A DNA stretch of 64,000 bases from Amycolatopsis solani (GCF_033441515.1 NZ_JAWQJT010000001.1:1674001-1738000); one strand, 5' to 3'. Positions 16,330 to 25,505 are shown, numbered from the stretch's first letter. The notes: generated by a model not told the origin, from the sequence alone. A program made the numbers and translations.

Positions 16330-18024
16330 ATGGACGACGACGCCACGGTCAGCGCGGCCGACATCGCGCGGCTCGCCGGGGTCGGGCGGGCCGCGGTGAG
16401 CAACTGGCGCCGCCGCTACCCGGACTTCCCGCCGCCGGTCGGCGGCACGGCGTCGAGTCCGTTGTTCGGCCTGTCCGCCGTCGCCGCTTGGTTCGAAGCC
16501 CGCGGCAAGCCGTTCGAGCTGAGTGAGGGCGAGCGCGCCTGGCAGCGCCTGCGCGCCCTCGGCGACGACCTCGGCCTCGCCGAGCGCGTGAGCCGCGCGG
16601 GCGCCTTCTTCGCTTTCCAGGCCGGGATCTCCGACACCTTCGACCGCGAGCTCGACGACCCCGAACTGCTCACGCTGCTCAGCGAGATGACGCACCGCGC
16701 GGGCCCGGTCGAAGCGTTCGAACTGGTGTGCCGCCGGTACTTCGAGGCGCACTCGCGGCGGCTGTCGGCCACGCCGGAGCCGATCGCCGAGCTGATGGCG
16801 CGGCTGGTCGGCCCGGTCTCGACGATCCTCGACCCCGCGTGCGGCTTCGGCGCGCTCGCGCTGGCGAGCGGCGCGAAAACCGTGCTGGGACAGGACAGCG
16901 ACCCGATGACAGCGTCGATCGCGGCGCTGCGGCTCCGGCTGCGCGGCCTCGAGGCGGAGGTTCAGCCGGCCGACGCGTTGCGCGAAGACGCCTTCGCCGG
17001 GCGGACCGCGGAAGCCGTGCTGTGCGATCCGCCGTTCAACGAACGCGCCTGGGGTCACGACGAACTCGTCGGCGACGAGCGCTGGGAGTACGGCCTCCCG
17101 CCGCGCGGCGAGCCCGAACTCGCCTGGGTCCAGCACTGCCTCGCGCACGTCGAACCCGGTGGCGCGGTGGCGATCCTGATGCCGGGCGCGGCGGCCGGGC
17201 GGCGCAGCGGCAAGCGCATCCGCGGCAACCTCCTGCGCGCGGGCGCGGTCCGCGCGGTCGTCACGCTGGCGCCGGCCGGCCCCGACCTTTGGCTGCTGCG
17301 GCGGCCGGTCCCCGGCGAACGCCCGCCGTCCACCGTGCTGCTCGGCGAGGCGGGTGACGATCTGTCCACAGCGGACGAAATGTGGCGGGAGTTCCTCGCC
17401 CACCCGGAAACCGGCGTCCGGATCATCGACCTGCTCGACGACGACGTCGACCTGACCCCGGCCCGGCGCCGCACCAGCGACGAGGACCCCGGGCAGGCGT
17501 TCGAGGTCCTGCGGAGCCGGTTCACCGGGCTCGTGCCGGAGCTGCCGCCGCTCGAAGCGGCGGACGGCGAGCCCGCGTTCACGACGATCGGCGAGCTGGT
17601 CAAGGCCGGCGTCGTCGAGGTACGGCACGCGGCGGCCCGCGCGGACGCCGAGCACCCGCTCGCCGAGGCGGGCGACGTCGTGGCGTCGGTGACCGGGATC
17701 GCGTACGTCCACAGTGGACCGACGCGGCCGGTGGGCGCCGGGCTCAGCGTGTACCGCGTCGACCCCGGCCGGCTGGACGCGGACTTCCTCGCCGGTTGCC
17801 TGCGCGCGGCCGACCTGCCCGCCACGTCCGCCTCGACCCGGATCGACGGCAGGCGAGTGCGGATCCCGCGGGTCCCGATCGCGGTCCAGCGCGAATACGG
17901 CCAGGTCTTCCGGAACCTCGCGGAGTTCGACACCGTCCTGCGCCAGGCGGCCGAAACGGGCCGTGAGCTGGTGCGGCTAGGCTTCGCGGGACTTGTCGAA
18001 GGACGGCTCCGCCCGGGCCGATAG
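16330..18024 (+). CDS. Class I N6-adenine DNA methylase (HsdM-like) with N-terminal HTH
   Basis: 564 aa. Residues 8-45 form a small HTH (DIARLAGVGRAAVSNWRRRY). Residues 110-350 contain an N6_Mtase core: motif I as DPACGFGALAL (168-178; canonical FxGxG-type SAM site) and motif IV as CDPPFNERAW (232-241; canonical N/D-PP-F/Y), which flips out the target adenine. The C-terminal 200 residues look like an HsdS-type target-recognition half (the run from FTTIGELVKAGVVEV to the end). A Ser/Thr kinase gene starts 8 bp downstream; no restriction nuclease is adjacent. It could be a solitary methylase or part of a signalling or defence unit with the kinase and the divergent phosphatase. Confidence 0.85.
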   Translation: MDDDATVSAADIARLAGVGRAAVSNWRRRYPDFPPPVGGTASSPLFGLSAVAAWFEARGKPFELSEGERAWQRLRALGDDLGLAERVSRAGAFFAFQAGISDTFDRELDDPELLTLLSEMTHRAGPVEAFELVCRRYFEAHSRRLSATPEPIAELMARLVGPVSTILDPACGFGALALASGAKTVLGQDSDPMTASIAALRLRLRGLEAEVQPADALREDAFAGRTAEAVLCDPPFNERAWGHDELVGDERWEYGLPPRGEPELAWVQHCLAHVEPGGAVAILMPGAAAGRRSGKRIRGNLLRAGAVRAVVTLAPAGPDLWLLRRPVPGERPPSTVLLGEAGDDLSTADEMWREFLAHPETGVRIIDLLDDDVDLTPARRRTSDEDPGQAFEVLRSRFTGLVPELPPLEAADGEPAFTTIGELVKAGVVEVRHAAARADAEHPLAEAGDVVASVTGIAYVHSGPTRPVGAGLSVYRVDPGRLDADFLAGCLRAADLPATSASTRIDGRRVRIPRVPIAVQREYGQVFRNLAEFDTVLRQAAETGRELVRLGFAGLVEGRLRPGR

Positions 18025-18032
18025 GGGAACGG

Positions 18033-18923
18033 ATGCTGATCGCCGACCGCTACGAGCTCGACGAGCTGCCGCTCGGCCGCGGCGGGATGGGCGCGGTGCA
18101 CGGCGGTTTCGACCGCAGGCTCGGCCGGCGCGTGGCGATCAAGCTGCTCCGGCTGCCGGGCCGCGACGAAGAACTGGAAGCCCGGTTCGCGCGCGAGGCG
18201 CGGATCCTGGCGACGCTCGACCACCCCGGCGTGCCGGCGCTGTACGACTACGGCACGCACGACGACCGGTTGTTCCAGGTCATGCAGTTCGTCGAGGGCG
18301 TGACCGTGGCCGATCTGCTCGCCGAGCACGGGCCGCTGCCGGTTTCGTGGGCCGCGGCGATCGCGGCGCAGGCCTGCGCGGTGCTGACCGCCGCCCACGC
18401 GCTCGCGGTGTGCCACCGCGACCTCAAGCCGTCCAACCTGATGCTCGGGCCCGACGGCGGCGTGAAGGTGATGGACTTCGGGCTCGCCGTGCTGCGGGAA
18501 GCCGATGCCGCGCAGTTCACGCGGGCCGGGCAGCTGCTCGGGACGCCGTCTTACATGGCTCCCGAGCAGATCCAGCGGGGCGGCGCCGAACCACGCAGCG
18601 ACCTCTACGCGCTGGGCTGCGTGCTGCACGAGATGCTCACCGGGCGGCGGCTCTTCGACGGGCCCACGGCGTACGCGGTGTTCGAGCGGCAGGTCAAGGA
18701 GCTGCCGCCGCCGGTCCGCGGCGTCCCGAAGCAGCTCAACGCCCTGCTCGCCGAGGTGCTGGCGAAGGAGCCCGAGGCCCGGCCGTCCGGCGCGGCCGAG
18801 CTGTACGAGCGGCTCGGCGGGTTCGTCGGCGGGCTGCCGCCGCTGCCCGGGTTCCTGGTGCCGCCGTCGGTGCCCAGCCCGGGCCGGATGTACGCGCGGA
18901 TGCTGGGCCGGGTCAGCGACTGA
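18033..18923 (+). CDS. Soluble Hanks-type serine/threonine kinase
   Basis: 296 aa, kinase domain only: no TM helix and no PASTA repeats. Catalytic residues are intact: Gly loop GRGGMGAV (16-23), K37 in VAIKLL, HRDLKPSN (128-135) with catalytic D130, DFG (148-150), and GTPSYMAPEQ as activation segment and APE. The closest known types are the PknB-like kinases of Actinobacteria. It lies 8 bp after the methylase and is likely co-transcribed with it. The PP2C phosphatase 1.7 kb upstream on the other strand could reverse its action. The ATG is preceded by AGGGGA. The 3' end overlaps a convergent membrane gene by 11 bp. Confidence 0.93.
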   Translation: MLIADRYELDELPLGRGGMGAVHGGFDRRLGRRVAIKLLRLPGRDEELEARFAREARILATLDHPGVPALYDYGTHDDRLFQVMQFVEGVTVADLLAEHGPLPVSWAAAIAAQACAVLTAAHALAVCHRDLKPSNLMLGPDGGVKVMDFGLAVLREADAAQFTRAGQLLGTPSYMAPEQIQRGGAEPRSDLYALGCVLHEMLTGRRLFDGPTAYAVFERQVKELPPPVRGVPKQLNALLAEVLAKEPEARPSGAAELYERLGGFVGGLPPLPGFLVPPSVPSPGRMYARMLGRVSD

Positions 18924-19422
18924 GCGCTGCCGGGCGCCGTTCGGCCAGCGGCAGGCCGCGGCGCTGCACGCGGAGGTAGGTCGTCGCGTTCTGCACCGCG
19001 ATGCTGACGCCGAGGGTGAGCGCGATCGACGCCGAGGTCAGCGGGCCCGCGACCCCCAGCGCGGTCCCGAGCGCGACCAGGCCGATCCGGACCGCGACGG
19101 TCAGCGCCCACAGCCCGACCGTGATCGCCGAGCCCTTCTGGAACGTCGTGCCGCCGCGCTCGGTGAGCGTCGTGGTCGTGCTGCGCAGGACGCCGAGGCC
19201 GGCGAGCACCACCAGGTCGGCGACGAGCAGGGCGAGCTCGCCGGCGGACGTGCCGGGCAGCGCTTTCAGCGCCAGGTAGCCACCGACCGCGGTCAGCACG
19301 AGCGGGAGCGTGACCAGCGACTTGCGGTCGAGCAGCGTGCCGCGGACCTGCCGGTAGACGACCCGGTAGAGGACGAGCACCGCGATGGCGGCGTAGAGCA
19401 GGACGTTGGCTGCGGTGGGCAT
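18913..19422 (-). CDS. Multi-pass membrane protein, 169 aa (DUF1453/CcdC-like)
   Basis: Four to five hydrophobic helices are visible (NVLLYAAIAVLVLYRVVYRQ; LVTLPLVLTAVGGYLALKAL; ALLVADLVVLAGLGVL; ITVGLWALTVAVRIGLVALG; SIALTLGVSIAVQNATTYLR). The R-Q-V-R-G loop after the first helix recalls DUF1453/CcdC proteins, whose role is unknown. GAGGAG lies 7 nt before the ATG at 19422. Its stop region overlaps the kinase gene by 11 bp in convergent orientation. Confidence 0.75.
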   Translation of the reverse strand: MPTAANVLLYAAIAVLVLYRVVYRQVRGTLLDRKSLVTLPLVLTAVGGYLALKALPGTSAGELALLVADLVVLAGLGVLRSTTTTLTERGGTTFQKGSAITVGLWALTVAVRIGLVALGTALGVAGPLTSASIALTLGVSIAVQNATTYLRVQRRGLPLAERRPAALSR

Positions 19423-19510
19423 GGCCGGGCTCCTCGGTTCGTCAGGTGCTCCCAGCTTCGGCCGGTGGCGGCCCGGTCACGTCGGCGCGGGGATCGGGCC
19501 CGGGTGGATT

Positions 19511-19538
19511 CCGGGCTCAACCCACGGGTTGAGCCCGG
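19511..19538. repeat. Near-perfect 28 bp palindrome
   Basis: Arms of 13 bp (19511-19523 and 19526-19538) are exact reverse complements with AC between. It lies between divergent genes, about 90 bp from each start. With almost no loop it fits a regulator-binding site better than a terminator, though a hairpin is possible. Confidence 0.55.
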
Positions 19539-19628
19539 ATCGTGACCTTCACCGACGAACCTCTACCGGGTGACTGCCGTCTTTACGGATGTCCCAAGCG
19601 ATGATCGAGACACTGGGGGTACCGGATC

Positions 19629-20273
19629 GTGAAGAGGCTTCTGGCGGGAGCGGCCGCACTGGCCACCGCCTTCGTGCTGGCCGCCTGCTCCGGTGGCGGG
19701 GGTGCGGCCGGCGGGCCGAACGCGGGCGGCGGGGCCGTCGCGGCGGCGGGCACCGGCGGCGGCACGCCGACGACGTCGAGCGCCGCGCCGACCACCACGC
19801 CCACCCCGACGACGTCGAGCGCGAGCCCGACGCCCACGACGTCCAAGCCGGCCCCCACCACGACCAAGCCGAAGCCCAAGCCGAAGCCGGCGCCCGCGGC
19901 GAACCCGGGCGTGCCGTGCGCGGCGGCGGCCGCGGCTTCGGGCACCGCGGCCTGCGTCGACCTCTCGGCGCACCAGGCGTGGCTGCTGCAGGGCGGCAAG
20001 GTCGTCTACGGGCCGGTGAAGATGCTGCCGGGCCGCAAGGGCTACGCGACTCCGACCGGCACGTTCCACGTGCTGTCGAAGGAAAAGATGCACCTGTCGA
20101 AGGAGTTCGACAACGCGGAGATGCCGAACTCGGTGTTCTTCTACCCCGGTGACGCATTTCACACCGGAAGCCTTTCGGTGTATTCGCACGGCTGCATCCA
20201 CCTGTCGCCCGCCGCGTCCCTGAAGTTCTTCAACACGTTGCACGTCGGTGACGTCGTGCAGGTGGTCCCGTAA
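19629..20273 (+). CDS. Lipoprotein L,D-transpeptidase (YkuD)
   Basis: 214 aa. An N-terminal lipobox (FVLAAC, Cys20) is followed by about 70 residues of Thr/Pro/Lys-rich linker that would span the cell wall. The YkuD domain runs from about residue 95 to 214, with the catalytic signature SHGCIHL (nucleophile Cys189, His187). Such enzymes make 3-3 cross-links in peptidoglycan or anchor proteins to it. The GTG at 19629 is preceded by GGGGG and starts a clean signal sequence, MKRLLAGAAALATAF. It precedes the LGFP exoprotein gene by 111 bp, both concerned with the cell wall. Confidence 0.9.
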   Translation: MKRLLAGAAALATAFVLAACSGGGGAAGGPNAGGGAVAAAGTGGGTPTTSSAAPTTTPTPTTSSASPTPTTSKPAPTTTKPKPKPKPAPAANPGVPCAAAAAASGTAACVDLSAHQAWLLQGGKVVYGPVKMLPGRKGYATPTGTFHVLSKEKMHLSKEFDNAEMPNSVFFYPGDAFHTGSLSVYSHGCIHLSPAASLKFFNTLHVGDVVQVVP

Positions 20274-20384
20274 CGCGTTACCAGGCAATACGGACAGTAG
20301 GTCACAGTCCGATAAATTCACTCTGACGAGTGCAACTGGCCCCCCTGTTCAGGCGATAAGTGATCGCTTGGGAAGGGGGGCCAA

Positions 20385-23219
20385 ATGGCCTTGCGAAAAC
20401 TTCGCGCACTCCGTCACGCCTTCGTGGCGGCAGTTTTGACCGGGGCGATGTTGCCCGTCGTGGCCACGGGGGTGGCGACGGCGGCGACTGCGCTTCCGCA
20501 GGGGTTCGTGCTGCGGGACACCAGCGCCGGACTGGGGCAAGAACCACTCACCGACTTCGCGTACCTGCCGGACAACTCGGTGCTCGTCACCGGCAAGAGC
20601 GGCACCGTCCGCTGGCTGCCGGCCGACGGCTCGGCGGGCCGGGCGCTCACGCAGCTCCCGGTCCGGACCAACGAGGACCTGGGGCTCGTCGGTCTGGCCG
20701 TGGCGCCGGACTACGCGACGTCGCACACGATCTACCTGACGCGCTCGATCAACCAGACCAGCGGTTTCGTCATGCGGCTGGCGCGGTTCACGGTCACCGT
20801 GGACACGGCGGGCGCGCCGACCGGGCTGACCGGTGAGCAGACGCTGTTCGAGGTGCCGGGCATCTTCAACGTGCACGGCATCGACGAGGTCGTCGCCGCC
20901 ACCGACGGGACGCTCTGGCTGTCCATCGGCGACAACGGCGACTTCCGGCAGGCCGACCCGGGTTCGCTGCGCGCCCAGGACGTCAACCAGCCGTACGGGA
21001 AGGTCTTCCACCTGGCCGCCGACGGCAAGGGTGTGCCGGCCAACCCGTACTACGACGCGGCCAACCCGGGCTCGACCGCGAGCAAGGTGTTCGCGCGCGG
21101 GTTCCGCAACCCGTTCCGGTTCAGCATCGACCCGAACCTCGGCCTGCCGGTCGCCGGTGACGTCGGCTGGAGCAACTGGGAGGAGGTCGACGTCGTCCAG
21201 CGTGGTTCGAACCAGGGGTGGCCGTGCTGGGAGGGCAACCACCCGACGCCGGGCTTCAGCGGCTTCGCCGAGTGCGCCGGCGTGGCGAACCAGCCGCCGA
21301 TCTTCGAGTACCAGCACGGCAACGGCGTCATGCAGGGCAACAGCGTGAGCGGCGGGATCGTCTACAACGGATCCAGCTACCCCGCCTCCTACCGCGGTTC
21401 CTACTTCTTCGGCGACTACGTGACGAAGAAGATCTGGACCCTGCGCTACGACAAGCAGGGCCAGCTCACGCAGGCTCCGGAGAACCCGCCGGTCTTCACC
21501 GACATCGGCGGTCCGGTCAAGTTCGCGGCGGCGCCGAACGGCGACATCGTCTACGCCGACATCCTGTCCGGCAACCTGCGGCGGCTGACCTACTCGGCCA
21601 ACAACACCGCGCCGGTCGCCAAGGCCACGTCGGTGACGGACCCGGACACCCGCACCGTTTCGTTCGACGGTTCGGCTTCGGTCGACTACGACAACGACCT
21701 GCTGAAGTACGACTGGGACTTCGGGGACGGGAACACCGTGACCGACGCCGGTCCCAAGGTGTCGCACGCCTACGCGGCGGGCACCGAGGCGTTCACCGCG
21801 AAGCTGACCGTCCGCGACCCGCTGGGCGCCACCGACACGACCAGCATCGCGGTCGCGCCGGGCAACCACACCCCGGTGGTCACCCTCACCACGCCGGGTG
21901 ACACCGCGACCTTCGCGGTCGACCAGCAGGTTTCACTGAGCGGCACCGCGACCGACGCGGAGGACGGCACGCTGCCGATCACCTGGAGCACGACGGTGCG
22001 GCACTGCCCGAGCGAGGCGACGTGCCACTCGCACCCGGGGGCCGGCGGCACCGGGGAAAGCTTCGCGGCGCCGTTCACCGAGCACCCGGACTCGCGGATG
22101 GAGTTCACCGCGACGGTGACCGACAGCGCGGGCGTCACGACGTCCAAGACGTACACGGCGTGGCCGCGCGAGCACCGGATCACCCTGGTCAGCACGCAGC
22201 CCGCGGCGCTGAGCATCCCGGTCGAGGGCGGCGTCAGCACGGCCATGGTCGCCGAGGGCGCCACGTTCGACGTCGAAGCGTCGGCGAAGGCCATCGACGG
22301 CGTGTCGACGTTCTCCGGCTGGCAGGGCGGCCCGACGGACCAGAAGTGGATCGTCACCGTCGGCACGACCGACATGACGCTGACGGCGAACTACGCGACC
22401 CCGATCGACCAGCGCTACAACGCCGACCCGGCGCTGCAGGCGAAGCTGGGCGCGCCGACGGCGGCCGAGGTCACCGACGGCCCGGTCCACTACCGGGTCT
22501 ACGCGAACGGCCGGCTGTACTGGAGTGCCGTGGGTGGCACGAAGTTCGTGACCGGCCCGGTGCTCGACAAGTACGTCGCGTTCGGCGGCCACAGCGTCCT
22601 CGGCCCGCCGACGTCGGACACCGCGGCCACGCCGGACGGGGTGGCGCAGTACAGCCACTTCGTGAACAACGGCAACGTCGGTTCGATCTACTACACGGCC
22701 GCGACGGGTGCGCACGCGCTCTACGGTGAAATTCGGAAGAAGTGGGCGGCGCTGGACTACGAGCGTGGTCTCGGCTACCCGACGACCGACGAAGCCGGTA
22801 CGCCGGACGGGGTCGGCCGGTACAACCACTTCGTCAAGGGTGGCAACGTCGGCTCGATCTACTACACGGCCGCGAACGGCGCCCACGCGATCTTCGGTGA
22901 GATCCGGAAGAAGTGGGCGGAGTACGGGTACGAGCGCGGGCTCGGCTACCCGACGACCGACGAAGGCGTTACGCCGGACGGGGTCGGGCGCTACAACCAC
23001 TTCAGCCTCGGGCACTCGATCTACTACACGGTGGCGACCGGTGCGCACGCCGTGAAGGGCGAGATCCGCAAGCGCTGGGCGGCGCTCGGGTGGGAGCGGT
23101 CCTACCTGCGGTACCCGACGACCGACGAGTACGTGACGAACGGGGTGTACCGCAGCGACTTCCAGGGCGGCTACATCACGTTCACGCTCGCGGGCGGGGC
23201 CGTCGACCGTCCTTGGTGA
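20385..23219 (+). CDS. Secreted sugar-dehydrogenase-like protein with PKD and LGFP repeats
   Basis: 944 aa. Residues 1-35 form a signal peptide. Residues 36-390 are a PQQ-type glucose/sorbosone dehydrogenase beta-propeller (NEDLGLVGLAVAPDY, VHGIDEVVAATDG, FARGFRNPFRFSIDP, SNWEEVDVVQRGSNQGWPCW). A PKD domain lies at about 415-490 (DYDWDFGDGNTVTD-like). An Ig-like stretch and an FSGWQGG module follow to about 670. From about 690 to the end there are four to five LGFP repeats (WAALDYERGLGYPTTDE and variants), which in other Actinobacteria tie proteins to the cell envelope. A GGGGGG run sits just before the ATG. Whether it oxidises a sugar is unknown. A 16 bp bidirectional terminator follows. Confidence 0.9.
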   Translation: MALRKLRALRHAFVAAVLTGAMLPVVATGVATAATALPQGFVLRDTSAGLGQEPLTDFAYLPDNSVLVTGKSGTVRWLPADGSAGRALTQLPVRTNEDLGLVGLAVAPDYATSHTIYLTRSINQTSGFVMRLARFTVTVDTAGAPTGLTGEQTLFEVPGIFNVHGIDEVVAATDGTLWLSIGDNGDFRQADPGSLRAQDVNQPYGKVFHLAADGKGVPANPYYDAANPGSTASKVFARGFRNPFRFSIDPNLGLPVAGDVGWSNWEEVDVVQRGSNQGWPCWEGNHPTPGFSGFAECAGVANQPPIFEYQHGNGVMQGNSVSGGIVYNGSSYPASYRGSYFFGDYVTKKIWTLRYDKQGQLTQAPENPPVFTDIGGPVKFAAAPNGDIVYADILSGNLRRLTYSANNTAPVAKATSVTDPDTRTVSFDGSASVDYDNDLLKYDWDFGDGNTVTDAGPKVSHAYAAGTEAFTAKLTVRDPLGATDTTSIAVAPGNHTPVVTLTTPGDTATFAVDQQVSLSGTATDAEDGTLPITWSTTVRHCPSEATCHSHPGAGGTGESFAAPFTEHPDSRMEFTATVTDSAGVTTSKTYTAWPREHRITLVSTQPAALSIPVEGGVSTAMVAEGATFDVEASAKAIDGVSTFSGWQGGPTDQKWIVTVGTTDMTLTANYATPIDQRYNADPALQAKLGAPTAAEVTDGPVHYRVYANGRLYWSAVGGTKFVTGPVLDKYVAFGGHSVLGPPTSDTAATPDGVAQYSHFVNNGNVGSIYYTAATGAHALYGEIRKKWAALDYERGLGYPTTDEAGTPDGVGRYNHFVKGGNVGSIYYTAANGAHAIFGEIRKKWAEYGYERGLGYPTTDEGVTPDGVGRYNHFSLGHSIYYTVATGAHAVKGEIRKRWAALGWERSYLRYPTTDEYVTNGVYRSDFQGGYITFTLAGGAVDRPW

Positions 23220-23230
23220 ACTGAGCGGTG

Positions 23231-23266
23231 AAAAGCGGGCCGTCCCTTCGGGGGCGGCCCGCTTTT
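23231..23266. terminator. Bidirectional terminator between convergent genes
   Basis: 16 bp stem (23231-23246 with 23251-23266, one wobble), TTCG loop, A-run on one side and T-run on the other. It serves both the LGFP exoprotein and the leftward dehydrogenase gene. Confidence 0.92.
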
Positions 23267-23270
23267 TCTT

Positions 23271-24788
23271 TCAGGACCGCAGATCCGCCGGTGTCGTCCC
23301 GGCCGACGTCAGCGGGAGGCCGAGTGCGACGCGCTCGGCGAGCCACGGACTCGGCCGGTAGCGCGGGTCGCCGGTGGTCGCCGCGAGGCCGCGCAGGATG
23401 CGCAGCACGACGTCGCCGCCGACGAGGTCGCCCCAGGCCAGCGGACCACGCGGGTAGCCGAGCCCGAGGCGGACTGCCGTGTCGATGTCCTGCGGCGTCG
23501 CCAGGTGCTGGCCCGCGATGAAGCACGCCGTGTTGACGATGGAAGCCAGCAGGCGCTGGGCGATCGGGGCCGGCCCGTCGCGGACGACGGTCACCGGGTG
23601 GCCGGTCGCGGCCAGCGCGCCCCAGGCGGCGCGGCCCACCGCCGGGTCGAGACCGGGGTGCACCGACATCGTCAGCCGGCGTTCGTAGCCGCCGAGCGGG
23701 TCGACGCCGGCGACCCTTTCCAGCGGCAGCCCGGCGCGGGTCCCGGCGTCCACTGTGGACTCGCCGTAGAGCGGCACGAGCAGGACCGCGTCCGGGTAGG
23801 CCTGGGACACCACGTGCACACCCGCCGACGACAGCGCGCGGGCGAGGTGCTCGTCCGCGGTGAACACCGGGCTCGACGGCTTCGGCGGCGCCGCCGGCTC
23901 GTCGGTGACCTGCTGCTTGCCGTCGGCGTAGGAGTAGAAGCCTTCGCCGTTCTTCCGCCCGAACAACCCGGCGGCGACCCGCGGCCGCGTCAGCCACGAC
24001 GGCCGCAGCCGCGGGTCGCCGTGGAAGCCGCTCCAGATGCTTTCGAGGACGGCGTGCGAGACGTCGAGGCCGGTGAGGTCGAGCAGTTCGAACGGGCCCA
24101 GCTTCAGCCCGAGCACGTCCCGGGCGACGCGGTCGACGTCGGCGGGCTCGGCCAGCGCCTCGGTCAGGATCTGCAGCGCTTCGGTGTTCAGCCCGCGGCC
24201 GGCGTGGTTGACCAGGAAGCCGGGCGCGTCCTTGGCCAGCACCGGCTCGTGGCCCCAGCCCCGCACCAGCTCGAGCGCCTCGCCGGGCAGCCAGTCGTGC
24301 GTGCGCGCGCCGGGCACCACCTCGACCAGGCGCATCAGCGGCACGGGGTTGAAGAAGTGCAGCCCGACGAGCCGGCCGGGCTCGGCCAGTTCGGCGGCGA
24401 TCTCGGTGACCGACAGCGAACTGGTGTTGGTCGCGAAGATCGTCTCCTGTGGACAGACACGTTCGAGCGCGGCGAACAGGGCCCGTTTGGTCGCGATGTC
24501 TTCCCGCACGGCTTCGACGACGAGGTCGACGCCCTCCGCCGGAGCATCGGGCGCGGCCACGGCGACCAGCCGCCCCTTCACCGCCGCCGGGTCGTCGAGC
24601 TTGCCCTTCGAAGCGAGCTTGTCGACCATCCCGCCGACGTACGCGACGGCGTCGTCGACAGCCTCGCGGCGGACGTCGGCCAGCTCGACGGTCACACCCG
24701 CGGTCGCGGCCAGCTGGACGATCCCGCGGCCCATCACCCCGGTCCCGATCACCCGGATCCTGCTGACCTTCCCGGCCCACCCCGTCAC
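23271..24788 (-). CDS. 3-hydroxyacyl-CoA dehydrogenase (two-domain, PaaH type)
   Basis: 505 aa. An NAD-binding Rossmann motif, VIGTGVMGRG, spans residues 13-22. The catalytic region follows (ATNTSSLSVTEIA, GLHFFNPVPLMRLVEVV, with the active-site His and the Asn downstream in APGFLVNHAG). A second C-terminal 3HCDH domain covers about 380-480 (GLGYPRGPLAWGDLVGGD), giving the about 500-residue layout of PaaH/PaaC-like enzymes. It oxidises a 3-hydroxyacyl-CoA to the 3-keto form with NAD in beta-oxidation or aromatic breakdown. Cytosolic. The GTG at 24788 is chosen. It follows a TetR regulator gene by 42 bp on the same strand, suggesting shared transcription. Confidence 0.9.
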   Translation of the reverse strand: MTGWAGKVSRIRVIGTGVMGRGIVQLAATAGVTVELADVRREAVDDAVAYVGGMVDKLASKGKLDDPAAVKGRLVAVAAPDAPAEGVDLVVEAVREDIATKRALFAALERVCPQETIFATNTSSLSVTEIAAELAEPGRLVGLHFFNPVPLMRLVEVVPGARTHDWLPGEALELVRGWGHEPVLAKDAPGFLVNHAGRGLNTEALQILTEALAEPADVDRVARDVLGLKLGPFELLDLTGLDVSHAVLESIWSGFHGDPRLRPSWLTRPRVAAGLFGRKNGEGFYSYADGKQQVTDEPAAPPKPSSPVFTADEHLARALSSAGVHVVSQAYPDAVLLVPLYGESTVDAGTRAGLPLERVAGVDPLGGYERRLTMSVHPGLDPAVGRAAWGALAATGHPVTVVRDGPAPIAQRLLASIVNTACFIAGQHLATPQDIDTAVRLGLGYPRGPLAWGDLVGGDVVLRILRGLAATTGDPRYRPSPWLAERVALGLPLTSAGTTPADLRS

Positions 24789-24830
24789 GTCGCCCGCCTT
24801 TCCGTCGGCCTTTTGGCGTGACGGTACCGC

Positions 24831-25505
24831 CTAGAGGCCGACGAACTCGGCCATCCGCCTCGCCGTGTGGGCGAAGAACGCGTCCGCCGGGTCGACGCTG
24901 CCGACGTACTGGCCGAAGAGGTCGAAGCTGATCGCGCCGAACAGCTGGGTCCACGCCATCAGCAGCCGCGTCACGGTCTCGGGCCCGGCGACGATCCCGA
25001 GTGCCTTGGTGAGCGTCAGCGCCTGGGCCCGCAGCTCGGCCGGGACCTCGCTGGCCGCGCGGACCTCGGTGTCGGTGTTCGCGAGGACCTTGACCAGCGC
25101 GAGCGCGACCCGGGCAGCCGGGGCGACGGTGTCCTGGGGTGCTTCGTACCCGGGGATCGGTGAGCCGTAGATCAGCGCGTACTCGTGGGGGTGGGCTCGG
25201 GCCCAGTCCCGCGTTCCGTTCCAGATCGCCAGCCAGCGGTCTTGGGGGTCGCCTTTGCCGGGGTCGGCCTTTTCGGCCGCTTCGCCGATTGCGTTGTAGG
25301 CGTCGACGATCAGGTCCGTCAGCAGGTGGTCTCGGCTGGGGAAGTAGCGGTAGAGGGCGGAGGAGACCATGCCCAGCTCGCGGGCCACCGCGCGCAGGGA
25401 CAACCCGTGCGCCCCGACGTCGGCGAGCTGGCGGCGGGCTTCGTCTTTGATCTCCTGGGTGAGTTCGGCGCGGGCGCGTTCGCGGGCGGTGCGGGTCGCG
25501 GTCAT
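24831..25505 (-). CDS. TetR-family transcriptional regulator
   Basis: 224 aa. The N-terminal HTH is clear: EIKDEARRQLADVGAHGLSL, then RAVARELGMVSSALYRYFPS (residues about 20-62), with the YRYFPSRDHLL hallmark. The ligand domain contains the TetR_C33-like stretch RDWARAHPHEYALIYGSPIPGY, found in many actinobacterial TetR proteins with unknown ligand. Upstream of its ATG, at 25526-25612, lies a cluster of GAGAGCA-N-TGCTCTC palindromes, and two more clusters follow before the nitroreductase gene. Auto-repression through these sites is likely. The dehydrogenase gene 42 bp downstream may be co-regulated. Confidence 0.9.
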   Translation of the reverse strand: MTATRTARERARAELTQEIKDEARRQLADVGAHGLSLRAVARELGMVSSALYRYFPSRDHLLTDLIVDAYNAIGEAAEKADPGKGDPQDRWLAIWNGTRDWARAHPHEYALIYGSPIPGYEAPQDTVAPAARVALALVKVLANTDTEVRAASEVPAELRAQALTLTKALGIVAGPETVTRLLMAWTQLFGAISFDLFGQYVGSVDPADAFFAHTARRMAEFVGL

